Position numbers and translations under genes: made by a program. This document shows, piece after piece, positions 19,505 to 30,351 of a DNA stretch of 64,000 bases (position 1 is the stretch's first letter; each line of letters begins with the position of its first letter). This DNA comes from Ganoderma boninense (lineage: Eukaryota; Basidiomycota; Agaricomycetes; Polyporales; Polyporaceae): assembly GCA_002900995.3 (NCBI GenBank), contig CM035305.1, positions 4,696,467 through 4,760,466 on the forward strand, written 5' to 3'. The notes under the pieces were generated by a model that worked only from the letters and a program-made list of their open reading frames with translations, did not search any database and was not told the DNA's origin.

Positions 19505-21613
19505 TCAACACAGCACGCTCCCGGGTACGAACCCCCTCACGTCCAACGCCGCGTCCCGCACGCGCTCGGGGAGCGGCACCCGCGGGAGCGCGTCGATCTC
19601 CTCGACCACCACGCCCCCCTCCGCAAACACCGCGCGCAGCCGCGCCAGCTCGCCCGCATCGAGCACGAGGTGCGGCATGAGCTGCACCCGCAGCGCCGCC
19701 TGCCGCACGTACGCGTACTCGTCCGACTCGGACTCGGGCGCGAGCTCGCGGAGGAGCTTCGCCCCAAGCTCGACGCGGCCCTCACCCTCTCCCTGTCCCT
19801 CGCTTGCAGGCTCCCCGCTGGTGGAAGGGTGGCCTGGGACGTGCTGCTTCCAGGACTCGCGCAGGCGCGGGAGGTCGGCGGGGTCGTACCCGATCGCGAG
19901 TCGCACCCGCGCAAGGTTCGGACAAGTGGACGTCGTGGCACCCGCGTGCCCCGCCTTCGGCAGCGCGGCGATGCTCGGCCGGATCTTGTGGGCGTCGGGG
20001 TCGGGGTGGAGGCGGCGGAGGGCCGCGGAGCAGTCGAACACAATCATGACGCTCTCGAGCGCGGGGAACACGACGTCGGGGTCGTCCCCGCCGTCGGGCG
20101 TCGCGAAGTCCCAGAGCGGCGCCGCGGCCGCGTGCGCGTCCGTGTCCGTGTCCGTGTCCGTGAGCCAGAGCTCGCGGAGGCCGTAGAGCGTGCGGAGCGG
20201 CGCGAGGGCGTTGTCGCGCCATTTGGGACCGAGGGCCCCGGCGTAGCTGCGCCCGAGGAGTCGCGGGTAGAGGGTGATGCGCGTGAGGCGGACGGGGTTG
20301 GCTAGCGTGACGGAGAGGCCGGTCACGGTGCCGCACGCGCTGTCCTCGTGCGCGTGGATCGCGATGGAGAGCTGCGGCGTCCCTGCCTGTGCGGCGGCGC
20401 ATTGGAGGTATAGCTGCATGAAGACCCATTGGCGGTAGACCTGGTGCAGGGCCTTGGGGACGACCTGGATGCAAGGGCCGGAGGGGCTGAGCAGCAATGC
20501 GAAGTAATGCACGGCGTCCTCCTCCATGTGTGCGAAGACGACCCGGGACAGGTTGGGCAGGCGGGGAGGGTTGACGGTATTCGCGGCGTACTGTGAGACG
20601 GACTCGGTCGTGAAAAACCGCCGGAGAAACGATACGCCGTGCAAGACCAGACTGGTGAGCGCGGGACAGTCCCGGAGGAGGCTCGTGATGGAGTGGAAAC
20701 TGTCTTTGGTGATGTCCCAGAGAGAAAGGTGGGTAAGACGGAGGATGGGGGCCGTAGGAACTATCAACACCGTGGCGAGATGCAGGTAGCGAAGGTTCGG
20801 CGTGTTCTGTACGGGCAACGGGAGCAAGCCGTTCCACCCATGCCAGGCTATCGGGCGCGTCGAACTGGTAATGGAGAAATACTGTAGCTGTACGAGCGGA
20901 AGGTCCAAGAACGCCTTTAATCCGGGAAACTGAGAGCCATCTTCTATGCAGGACAGTAGGTGCAACTCCTGGAGCCGAGGGGCAAGGTGAGAGAAGTGCT
21001 GGAAATCCGTGGATGGGATCCGCGGCGGATGGCCTCGTGGGGACAGCGTCAAGGTGAGCGGACTGGTTGGGCCAGTTCGAGAGAGCAACAGTTCGATGAA
21101 TCGAGGATCGTCAGTAGCGATGAATCGCCATAGTGTTGGATCGCCGATGACGGCCTCCCTAAGTACTCGACAAGTCTGGGAGATGGGGAGCAGGGCTTCC
21201 GTAGCACGGGCAGCGCTTCGCCAGACCGGATTTTTATACCGATAAGATGGTTCGCCCAGGGACCAAGGAAGCGCGTCTTTGACAATCCGAGTGAGGAGTT
21301 CAGGAGGAAGTTTGAAAAGCGGCTGGCGCGAATTCCACACTTCGTTCAAGTGTCGCGCAGCACGAGCAAGCGTCGTGGAGATCGATTGGAGCTATCGGAG
21401 CATACTTATAGTGAGCTTCCAGATATTGATATTGCAGTACTCATGACCTGCATACTGTGGCGGACCTGGAGTTGAGGACAAGATCTCAGTCAGAGAAATG
21501 TGGCATAAAATCGATAAGCAAAGAGACAGCACGGACGGCATCAAGTTTGCTTCCTGTATTGCCCGCACACAAACCATATCTGCGAGGTCCGTGGTGCTGC
21601 ATTCGGACGTCAT
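19505..21613 (-). CDS. F-box protein 3, right copy (open frame intact)
   Basis: The first exon starts with ATG at 21613 (MTSECSTTDLADMV, EANLMPSVL); its 3' junction is unresolved. The main exon starts at 21391 after ctccgatag and is open to 19505. F-box: LFKLPPELLTRIVKDAL and LLPISQTCRVLREAVIGDPTLW. Body: CPALTSLVLHGVSFLRRFF, LSRVVFAHMEEDAVHYF, and YGLRELWLTDTDTDTD with a short Asp-Thr expansion. C-terminal module: ARVRLAIGYDPADLPRLRE, then DEYAYVRQAALRVQLMPHL, LVLDAGELARLRAVF and VEEIDALP, ending GFVPGSVLC. It is continuous where the left copy changes frame, so it is the better model of the family. Confidence 0.83.
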
Positions 21614-22199
21614 TGTGGTCAACCTGAAAAACGGGATGACCTGAATTGACGATGCTGATACTGAGATGGGCGAGACAGACCAGCGGTGAGACCAACACCA
21701 ACACCAACAACCTGTGCCCGGGAGTCGGCGCGTCCTGTAAAACCCACGGTCACGGCACGCCCCATATGCGGCAAATACGCAGCATGTCCCAGTTCGGCGT
21801 CCGGCTTCGTGTGCATTAATGTCTTCCGCACCTCCACACTGGTCGTCCCAACCGCCGGTCGCTGCCCCAACTAGTTCTACATGTATTCTGGCTTTCCATG
21901 AGCAGAGCTCAACCCGCCGCTTCGCCTGCACAACATATGGAAGCGCACTCACATGAATCGCTTGCATTCCTGGTAGCACTCGGCTTGCAGGCGCATTCCC
22001 CAACTTCGTCGGCACGCACGGCCACGTTTCATGCTCAAGCGCGATCTCTGCCCAGGAGGGCCCCTACGTAGATAGCATGCCACACGAGGACCCTCCGAGC
22101 TGTCAGCCAGTTGTGCCATTGGGGTGGATGGGATCCGCCTTATAACGAGCCCCGACTCCAGCACGAACTCCCAGCTCCCAGCTCTCTCGTCCCCCAAGG
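21614..22199. other. Interval upstream of the secreted DPBB gene
   Basis: The end of the duplicated unit (to about 21690) is followed by a caacaccaacacc tract and unique sequence. No gene recognised. Confidence 0.5.
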
Positions 22200-22793
22200 A
22201 TGCAATTCTCATCTCTCGCCTCCGTCGTCACCCTCTCCACCGTGCTCATCGGCAGCGCCGGGGCGGTCTTCACGGGCACGTGAGTCGTCGTTCTCCACCT
22301 CATGTTGTGTTCCACCGCCGGCCCATTCTCTGACACCCCCCTGCGGCCCAGAGCGACGTCCTTCACAGGGCTCGTACCAGTTAAAAGCGGCGCCTGCGAA
22401 GGCATCTACTACACGCAGGAGGACTACGTCGTCAAGCTGTGTGAGTCGTCTTACCCACCTTGCCGGTCATGCATGAGAACCGTAGCTGACCAGGACACGG
22501 TGCCCCCGCTCCGTCGTGCAGCGAGCTTGAACAAGACCCCGTGCAACGCGACGATCGCCGTCGTGAACCCCGAGTTCGGCACAGGCATCTACGGCGTGCT
22601 CGTCGTCGACAGCTGCACCGACTGCGGCGAGAACGACGTTGTGCTCTCCGCCCTCGCGTTCGCGGATTACGGCGGATTGCTCTCCCTGCAAGACAGTAGT
22701 TTCAACGGTGAGCTCTGTCCTTGGTCCCGCTCCTACAATAAAACATTTGCTGACGGACGCGCAGTGGAGTGGTACGTGGAGACCGAGCTGTAG
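22200..22793 (+). CDS. Small secreted double-psi beta-barrel (RlpA/expansin-like) protein
   Basis: Four exons: 22200-22279, 22352-22440, 22522-22707 and 22765-22793. All introns have gtgag donors and cag acceptors with matching phases, giving 127 residues. Residues 1-22 form a hydrophobic signal peptide (MQFSSLASVVTLSTVLIGSA). The mature part has FTGLVPVKSGACEGIYY, TPCNATIAVVNPEFG and YGVLVVDSCTDCGENDVVLS, the usual layout of fungal barwin-like/DPBB secreted proteins with paired cysteines and an Asp in VVDSC. Such proteins act outside the cell; some bind or loosen polysaccharides. The carbohydrate-binding second domain of true expansins is absent. Specific function not assigned. Confidence 0.82.
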
Positions 22794-23009
22794 TGAACGT
22801 CGATGTTCGTGCGGCTGGAACAAGTAGCGTAGTGAGCTGTGCCTCGGCTGCGTACCTCGTAGATCCTGAAAACGACTGCACCGAGATTCATGCATTGCTG
22901 TGCCTCGGTGCACATTGCCCGTCCTCGAGAGCCATCAACCAAAATATAAATCGTCCAGAGAGATAAATTAACCGACGCACGAACACACAAATGTCCCCTC
23001 TTCGCGTGG

Positions 23010-25036
23010 CTACAACTGCGCCTCAGACGCGACGTCGTGCAGCAACAGCGGCCGCATAACGTGGTCCCAGTTCTCTGACCATGTGCCCCACTCCCACTCT
23101 GGTCCCCCGGTGGCGAGGCTCTTCGTGTGCGACCCGGCAGACTCCTTGCGCTCGAACGAAGCTCGGAGCGTGGCAAGCCCTGGTGCCGAAGGGAAGCCGC
23201 GAAGGAGGCTCTGTGATACATACGAGGCGTCTTTAGTTTAAAGCAACTCTAACACGCAAAAGGAGCACGTCGTACCTCCAGCTGCGTGGCGAGCTGCTCT
23301 GCGTTGTGGAACACGAGCCCATTGACGCCATCTTTCACAAGCTCATCCAAGCTAACCACGGTCTGAGCACGTGTATGCGAGGCAGAGATGACAGGATTGC
23401 ACCCACCACGCGAATCCAAGGGCGCATACAGGCAGCCCGCAGCCAAACATGTCGACGACCTTCATCGGCAGATCGAGCGCAGACGAACTCGAGTGCAGCG
23501 ACACGCCAATGTCGGCAGACCCTACGCATCTCAACTCAGGACGGGTACCGACACCTACAGATAGCATCAGAAAGAACATACCGAGAAGCAGTGGGTAGTC
23601 GTCTGCCTCGAGCCACAAGCTCACACAACGGACGAACAGCGCCACGTCCCTTCTTCCTTGCCTCCAGTCTGGAGTCGCTGAACTTCCTGCATGTATTTCT
23701 CCTGGAGGGGACCCTTGCCCGTCACAATCGCAAGCAGTTTAGGCAACTGCTCCTCCTCTTTCCCCCCTCGCTGGCCCGCGCTCTCCTCTCGTACTCCTTC
23801 AGCGCATCAAAGAGCATTCCGAAGTCCTCATCTGGAGTCCAAGACGTGCTCGACACGATCAGCGCTGTCCTGTCCGTGCGAAGGGAGGGCATAACGGTGG
23901 TCGCCGAGAGCGACCCCAACCTGGCGGCTTCGGGAAGTGGAGGCGAGGACTGAGATGGGACACGCGTGAACGGGGTCGACCACGGGGGCTCGCACGACGG
24001 GAGGAAGGAGGACAGCGAAAATGTGGGATCTGACAGTGCAGGTAAAAGACGTTGGAAGAGCTCATGGATCTCAGGGGGCTCCGCGCGGTGGAAACGCGCT
24101 GGTGGGCGGTCGTGGAGGACGACCTTTTGGCCTCTGCGAGGAGATTCAGTGTGCGAGGACGAGTGGAATGGGTGAGAGGACACATACTGGAGGTCCCACT
24201 CCTTTACGAGGTGATTGCGCATGGCGTTTGTGACGAAGAGGTGCGCATATGCGGATCGCCCGAAGTAGGACTCGAACCTAGGAAATTTGAGAGAACTACT
24301 CATGATAGATTTGAAGCACCGAAACGGACCATTTCGCGACCCTGACGAACACATGGCTCTCACCGAGTCTCAGAGCAAGATGCTGTAGCCAAGGTTGTGC
24401 CAGTCGATGATGACTTTGCACCCGCGCATCTTCGCGAAACTAGCCACACGATGGCAAGGGTAGGAATGCTAGGAGGATTCTAGCTTCGCGATATCGTGCG
24501 CTTGCACTCAGCGCTCTGATAGAGTGAGGGAGAAGAGCATACACACCTGGACGAGGATGAACTCCGGCGGATGTGGAATGCGGACGCATAGAGTGAAGAT
24601 AATCTCCAGGATCTGGCGCAGCACCTTCACAGGTCCGCCAAAGATAAACGGCAGGAGTCGCAAGATGCCTGGAGGCTCCGTGAGGTAGATGATAGAGACG
24701 TCCGGGGAGGTCAGGAGAGACGGGATGGGCTTGGAGCCTTCAACAGAGTGAGCTCCCCGAGTCCCAATGCCCCTGAGTGACAGACAGCATACCTCCGTAG
24801 CCGACGAGATATGTTAGAAAGTTGTTCTTCGCGAAGCTTTCAGCGTGGTACATCATGCGAGGGCTGCGACCAATGTCGCCGAGGACGAGGATCGCGACGG
24901 AGCGCAGTGCAGGACGCGGGCTTGGACGCGAGTAGAGCCTCCATACGACGTACACGAAGAGCGCAGAGAGAAAGTAATAGACCGCCGAGTCCGGATTGAG
25001 AGGCGGGGATACAACTGGGCGAGACCTGGTCGTCAT
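23010..25036 (-). CDS. ALG1: ALG1, chitobiosyldiphosphodolichol beta-mannosyltransferase (four one-base frameshifts)
   Basis: Adds the first mannose to GlcNAc2-PP-dolichol at the cytosolic face of the ER. Exons from high to low: 25036-24793, 24737-24547, 24479-24330, 24277-24188, 24133-23582, 23521-23407, 23351-23276, 23210-23010. Exon 1 has the N-terminal membrane anchor ([13 protein letters not shown]) and [14 protein letters not shown]. Later exons carry [98 protein letters not shown] and [15 protein letters not shown], all typical of this GT family. Exon 3 lacks one base near 24440 and one near 24374; exon 5 lacks one near 23762 and one near 23641. With those four gaps allowed, all exon phases agree (about 540 residues). 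It is normally essential and single-copy, so consensus deletions or a null allele are the two options. Confidence 0.85.
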
Positions 25037-25212
25037 CGTGGCGGACGACGAGCACGAGTGACACTGACAGAATTGCCGACACGCGGCGGCGCGTGCCACG
25101 AATAGAAGGTGATGATGTCACGCAGCCCATGTGAGCGAATGACAAACGCGCACAACGCCTTGCGTCGCCGCTGCCGCCGGCAACGCCGGGCACCTCTCAG
25201 GCAGCGACCAGC
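25037..25212. promoter_or_regulatory. Shared divergent promoter, ALG1 / NFU1
   Basis: Only 176 bases separate the two start codons, which face away from each other, so both genes must draw on this interval. No specific element is assigned. Confidence 0.6.
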
Positions 25213-26207
25213 ATGTTGTCCTCGTCGACTTTCGCTTCGTCTTCTCTGCGCGCGCTGACCCGTGCTGCGAAGCGGCCAGCTGCTCGTGCTGTCCCAAGGC
25301 ACTTCTCTTCCTCCTCCGCACGCTCAGCCTTCCTCCGCAACGGCCTGACTTTCGCCACCGCTTCCCCAACGAGGTCGCAAAGCAATAGCTCCCATGTCCG
25401 GAGAGTAGAGCAAGGTACGTAGCCTTCCATCCACGCGCATACACCCAGTGCTCTCTAACAAGCTCCAGCCCGGAGCACGTTCATCCAGACAGCCTCGACG
25501 CCGAACGAGGACTCGCTCAAGTTCATCCCGGGGGTGGATGTCATGGAGGACGGCACGGCCGAGTTCACGGACACACGGTCCGCGCTCAAGTCCCCGCTCG
25601 CGATCCGGCTCATGGGCATTGAGGGCGTCACGGGCGTGTTCTACGGGCCTGACTTTGTCACCGTCTCGAAGGACGCGGGCACGGCGTGGGCGGTGGTGAA
25701 GCCCGAGGTGTACGCGACGCTCATGGAGCACTTCTCGTCGGGCGCGCCGCTCTTCCGCTCGGACGCGGACCGCGAGGCCGCGGGCCCGCAGGACATGCGC
25801 ATCCTCGACACGGACTCGGAGACGGTCGCGATGATCAAGGAGCTGCTCGAGACGCGCGTGCGCCCGACGATCATGGAGGACGGCGGCGACATCGAGTACC
25901 GCGGGTTCACGGACGACGGGGTCGTCGAGCTCAAGCTCAAGGGGAGCTGTCGCGGGTGCTCGTCGAGCGCGGTGACGCTCAAGAGCGGGATCGAGCGCAT
26001 GCTCATGCACTACATTCCCGAGGTCAAGGGCGTCGAGCAGGTGAGTGTTCCCACTCCTCTCTCTCTCTCCCATCCGGGTCGTCCCTGACTCCACACGGTT
26101 TGTTCTACAAGATCCTTGATCAGGAAGAGGCTGTTGCTCTGGGAGAGTTTGAGAAGCTCGAGAGCCGGCTGGCAGACGATCGTAGCCGACAAAAGGATTC
26201 GAGGTGA
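25213..26207 (+). CDS. NFU1: NFU1-type mitochondrial iron-sulfur cluster scaffold protein
   Basis: Three exons: 25213-25414, 25469-26040 and 26112-26207 (289 residues, phases consistent). The first ~50 residues are rich in Arg/Ser/Ala with no acids at the start (MLSSSTFASSSLRALTRAAK), a mitochondrial presequence. The Nfu N-terminal domain follows (LKFIPGVDVMEDGTAEF, LAIRLMGIEGVTGVFYGPD). The NifU-like C-terminal domain has RPTIMEDGGDIEYRGF, VVELKLKGSCRGCSSS with the cluster-binding C-x2-C, and GIERMLMHYIPEVKGVEQ. NFU1 delivers 4Fe-4S clusters to lipoate synthase and succinate dehydrogenase, among others. A charged tail (EFEKLESRLADDRSRQ) ends the protein. No defects seen. Confidence 0.95.
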
Positions 26208-26595
26208 AAATTTTGATCTTGTTCGCCCTCGGATTCGTTTGGACTCACGCATTCTCGTCCTCGGCATACAGTATGGCTCGGTACATGTCCGTATAGATAG
26301 TAGTATACCTGTGCTCGTAATTCAATCTCTATCTGCTCCTCCAAGGGAAAAGTGGGTTCCCGATGTCTCTCACACACCCCCACATGTGTGAACTGTCGAC
26401 GTGGATGAGCGTCGATCCCGAGAGTAGCCGGGGCATGGATCGCTCAGTGTCCACTCTCCATGCGAGCGCCCGGCTGAGATCACACAAATGTCTTCCTCAG
26501 CCATCTCTCACCGCCCTCCCGCGGGTTGCTACAAAACCCCCGCATACACTCTCGGGCACACACCCAGATCCCACCGTCTCTCCTGAGTAGCTGCG
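26208..26595. other. Interval between NFU1 and HEM3-1
   Basis: No gene recognised. The last ~40 bases before the ATG (cacacccagatcccaccg) are repeated before HEM3-2, so the duplication includes part of the promoter/leader. Confidence 0.6.
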
Positions 26596-27812
26596 ATGTC
26601 GACGGACAGCACATCCTCCCGCACCTTCACCCTCGCCTCACGAGCCTCGGAGCTCGCGCAGATCCAGACGAACATCGTTCGAGACGCCCTCACCGCCAAA
26701 TACCCCTCGAAAATGTTCGCGACGTCCTTCATGGCCACCGGAGGGGACTTCAACCAGTCCCAGGCCCTCTATCTCATCGGCGGGAAGGCGCTCTGGACGA
26801 AGGAACTGGAAGTTGCCCTCCAGGACAACACCGTCGACATGCTCGTTCACTCATTCAAGGACGTCCCAACTGTGCTCCCGGAAGGATGCGAGATTGCTGG
26901 AGTATTGGAACGAGAGGACCCGCTGGACTCGCTGATCGTCAGGAAGGGCGCGCCGGAGGGGTGGAAAACATTGGAGGATCTGCCAGATGGGAGCGTGGTG
27001 GGGACGAGCAGCGTGCGGCGGGTCGCGCAGCTGAAGAGGAGGTACCCGGGGCTCGTGTTTAAAGACGTCGTGAGTTCCCTCGTCCTTTTGTGCGCTCACG
27101 TTCTGTGTTCACGATGTTTCGCATTCCTCATCGCGCGCATTCTCAGCGGGGCAATCTGTGAGTACGAGCAACATGTTTTTTTCTTTCTCCATGTATGCGT
27201 GCTTCCTGGACGAGATGGGCCTGACGCCGCTTCCTTCCTGCCAGAAACACCCGTATGGCCAAACTCGACGCGGCCGACTCTCCCTTTGCCGCCATCATCC
27301 TCGCGAAGGCGGGCATGGTGCGCCTTGGGTGGAGGAACCGCATCACGTCCGACCTTGGGCCCCCGACCCTCCTCCATGCTGTCTCCCAGGGCGCCCTTGC
27401 GATCGAAATCCGCTCGAACGACGACGCCGCGCGTGCCCTGTGCAGGAACCTCACTCACTGGCAGACGGAGTGGCGCTGCTACGCCGAACGCGCGCTCCTC
27501 CGCGTACTGGAGGGCGGGTGCAGTGTGCCTGTCGGGGTGCACACAGACTTGGTGGACGACACGCCCGAGGGCGCGAAGGGGGGCGAGAAGATGGCGCGGC
27601 TGTCGATGACAGGTAGCGTGACGAGCCTGAATGGGGACAGGCACATCGAGCATTCGATCGAGGCGGAGGTCCGCGCTCTTGAAGAGGCGGAGGCGATCGG
27701 TGTGAGGCTCGCGAAGCTCCTCATCGACACGGGCGCGAAGGAGATATTGGACGAGATCAATGCGGACAGGGAGAAGAAGATCGAGCTGGCGAAGACGACT
27801 GACCAGAAGTAG
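26596..27812 (+). CDS. HEM3: Hydroxymethylbilane synthase (porphobilinogen deaminase), copy 1
   Basis: Polymerises four porphobilinogen molecules to hydroxymethylbilane in haem synthesis. Exons: 26596-27069, 27147-27157 (only 11 bases) and 27245-27812, giving 350 residues. Active-site features are present: LASRASELAQIQT, WTKELEVAL, VDMLVHSFKDVPT with the catalytic Asp and the cofactor-contacting Ser and Lys, VVGTSSVRRVAQLKRRYP, RGNLNTRMAKLD (the RGNL split across the micro-exon junctions) and the dipyrromethane-binding Cys in LEGGCSVPVGVHT. The C-terminal domain ends in a charged helix. Intron phases agree and no frameshift is seen, so this is the probable functional copy of the pair. Confidence 0.96.
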
Positions 27813-28829
27813 GACGAGCTGCTGTTAGGATAGAGGGTGAAGTGTATCTGTAAGTTGTGTAGCATGCTCCATTACACGGTTATCCTGGGATGTTCGCTGT
27901 GCTCCCCATATTGCTGACGGCATCCTCAGTGTTCACACCACGGGCTTCGCCAGAAATCCTGCTGGAGGAAAACCGTGGTATTTTCTGGTGGAATCCTACC
28001 TTAACAATTGTTTCTGCGACCACTTCGCCTGCCGGGATAAGAAGCCTTTGTCTTGCACAAACAGACTTTATCGCTTGATAGGAAAGTTTACTACCTTTCA
28101 TGCCACCTAGGCAAAGAATCAACAAAGGCGATGTTCAACACCACTTTCCCCGTACTGTGTCGAGAAAGGTAGGCTTTCCCACACATTTCCCTTGTTCTAT
28201 CCGGGAAACTCAGCCTTTCCCCTGCGTTTGCCTCTGTTCCGTCAAAGGTTTCCTTTCCACATATGAGAAATTGGCAGTATTGATGTGGCAAGGTCGTCTT
28301 TTCACCGTCAGACAAATTTCTGCTGATTTCCTAACATAGGTAGCACCCCACCGGAAAATAACACGATTTTCCCATGGCAGATGTCCCGACGGCGCCCGCC
28401 GTGTCAAGTCATTTCGCACCAGCATTGGCGAGCTCGAAAGCCGGTGGAACAATGATGATGCGCTGAAGCTGAAGCGGAACCGCTGATTCAGTTCGCGCTC
28501 CCAACCTCTCCCTCCCGCCGGTTTACACTTGCGCGAATTATTGACGTGTATCGGTCACCCAAGTATTCGGGATGCCTGGCTGTCATCAATGCAAAATGTG
28601 CTACAGTGTGGATGAAAGTATAACTGACCGCGAGAGTCGGGCGTTCATGTGAGCGCTAGCATCACGATTTGTCCAATGTTTTTCTCGACTGCGTCTCCGT
28701 CAGCAACCATGATGCATCAACCCGTTGGAGTTTCTCTCTTCCCTCCCTCGGGATCCTACGAGTCCCCGCTTTTGTCGTCGGAGACGCACCCAGATCCCAC
28801 CGCCTCGTCTTGAACTTCAGCGGCTCGAG
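27813..28829. other. Interval between the two HEM3 genes
   Basis: About 1 kb without recognisable genes. Pyrimidine-rich stretches occur at 28180-28260. The final 45 bases repeat the HEM3-1 leader (cacccagatcccaccg). Confidence 0.6.
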
Positions 28830-30351
28830 ATGTCGACCGAAGACACACCGCCCTCCCGCACCTTCATCCTCGCCCCGCGAGCCTCAGATCTCGCAAAGAC
28901 GCAGACCAACGGCGTCCGCGACGCCCTCTCCGCCACGCACCCGTCCACCTCCTTCACGACGTCCTTCATGAGCACGGGCGGGGACGCGGACAAGACCCAG
29001 CCCCTCTACCTCGTCGGCGGAAAGGCGTTCTGGACGAAGGAGCTCGAGGTCGCGCTGCGGGAACACGCGGTCGACATCCTCGTGCACTGCTTCAAAGACG
29101 TCCCCACCACACTCCCTGAAGGCTGCGAGATCGCGGGCGTGCTGGAGCGCGCGGACCCTGTGGACGCGCTGATCGTGAAGAAGGGCGCGCCGGAGAGCTG
29201 GAAGAGGCTGGAGGACTTGCCGGAGGGGAGCGTGGTGGGGACGAGCAGCGTGAGGCGGGTCGCGCAGTTGAAGAGGAGATATCCTGGGCTTGTCTTCAAG
29301 GATCTGGTGCGTCCCTTGTTTTGTCCCGTTGGAAACTCCGGCCGTGTGCTCATGCGCTCGTGTTGTTTGTTACATGCATGTGCTCTCAGAGAGGCAATTT
29401 GTGGGTCCCGTCTTTCATTCTCCCCTGCGAATTTCTCCCCATTACGACCATGAACTAGTCTCCCATCGGATGTGTCGAGCCGTTGACCTGAAAGGAATGA
29501 CGGGGGGGGGGGGGGATGCAGGCCGTATACGTGTTTGCGGCACCCGAGTCGTCAAGGCTAACGGACATGGCAACGCGATTTGCGTTGCATGCTGGTCGCC
29601 GCGTCTGTGCGATCCTGCCTCCCGCGACGCTACCCAGCTTTGGGTTGATACTGCTTGCTCTGAGACATACATGTTGTTTCGTGGCGTATCTACCTCCCCC
29701 CAAGCCACCCTCCAGACCCAACTTGCTCCCGCCGCACATCCTGACACCATTCCTCTCGTATATACAGGGACACGCGCCTCGCAAAGCTGGACGCGCCCGA
29801 CTCGCCCTTCGCCGCGATCGTCCTCGCCAAGGCGGGCATGGTGCGCCTCGGCTGGGGCGACCGCATCACGTCCGACCTCGGGCCCCCGACGCTCCTCTAC
29901 GCCGTCTCCCAGGGCGCGCTCGCGCTCGAGGTCCGGTCTGACGACGCTGCTGCGCGTGTGCTCTGCAGGGGCCTCACGCACTGGCAGACGGAGTGGCGCT
30001 GCTACGCCGAACGCGCGCTCCTTCGTGTGCTGGAGGGCGGGTGCAGCGTCCCGGTTGGGGTGCACACGAGCCTGCGGGACGAGACGCCGGAGGGCGCGGA
30101 CTCGGAGGACGGGGGGAGGAAGGCGCGGCTGGCGATTACGGGGTGTGTCACGAGCCTCGTCGGTGATAGGCATATTGAACATACGATAGAGGCGGAGGTG
30201 AGGGCCGTGGAGGAGGCGGAGGCTATCGGTGTCAGGCTTGCGAAGCTCCTCATCGACACGGGGCGCGCGGGAGATCCTGGACGCGATCTGCGCAGATAGG
30301 GAGAAGAAGGTCGATGTGGGGAAGGTGACTGAGCAGGAGGTCAACGCGTAG
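28830..30351 (+). CDS. HEM3: Hydroxymethylbilane synthase, copy 2 (tandem paralogue; 3' frameshift, Ser-to-Cys in the active-site motif)
   Basis: Exons: 28830-29306, 29390-29400 (11 bases, AGA GGC AAT TT) and 29768 onward; intron positions and phases match copy 1. The protein is clearly homologous (WTKELEVALREHAVDILV, VVGTSSVRRVAQLKRRYP, RGNLDTRLAKLD, LEGGCSVPVGVHT). The conserved HSxKDVP motif reads VHCFKDVPT: the Ser matching E. coli Ser81 is Cys, while the catalytic Asp remains. Intron 2 is 367 bp, several times the local norm, and carries a run of about 13 G near 29505. Near 30260 one extra G (acggggcgcg against acgggcgcg) shifts the frame, so translation stops at 30299. Skipping that base restores a tail matching copy 1 to 30351. 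It could be neofunctionalised, decaying, or simply carry a consensus error. Confidence 0.88.

Larger units (their letters stand above)
13154..21690 (+). repeat. Right copy of the approximately 8.6-kb direct duplication
   Basis: Starts immediately after the N run, in the middle of F-box 1 at the position matching 4504. It repeats the left copy in the same gene order. Similarity fades at about 21660-21690, where unique sequence with a caacaccaacacc tract begins. Confidence 0.9.

Noticed and set aside
24240..24290. tRNA-like 3' half on the minus strand (ggttcgagtcctacttcgggcga)
   Set aside because: It lies in ALG1 exon 4 and encodes FESYFGRS; no matching acceptor stem, D-arm or anticodon arm could be paired.
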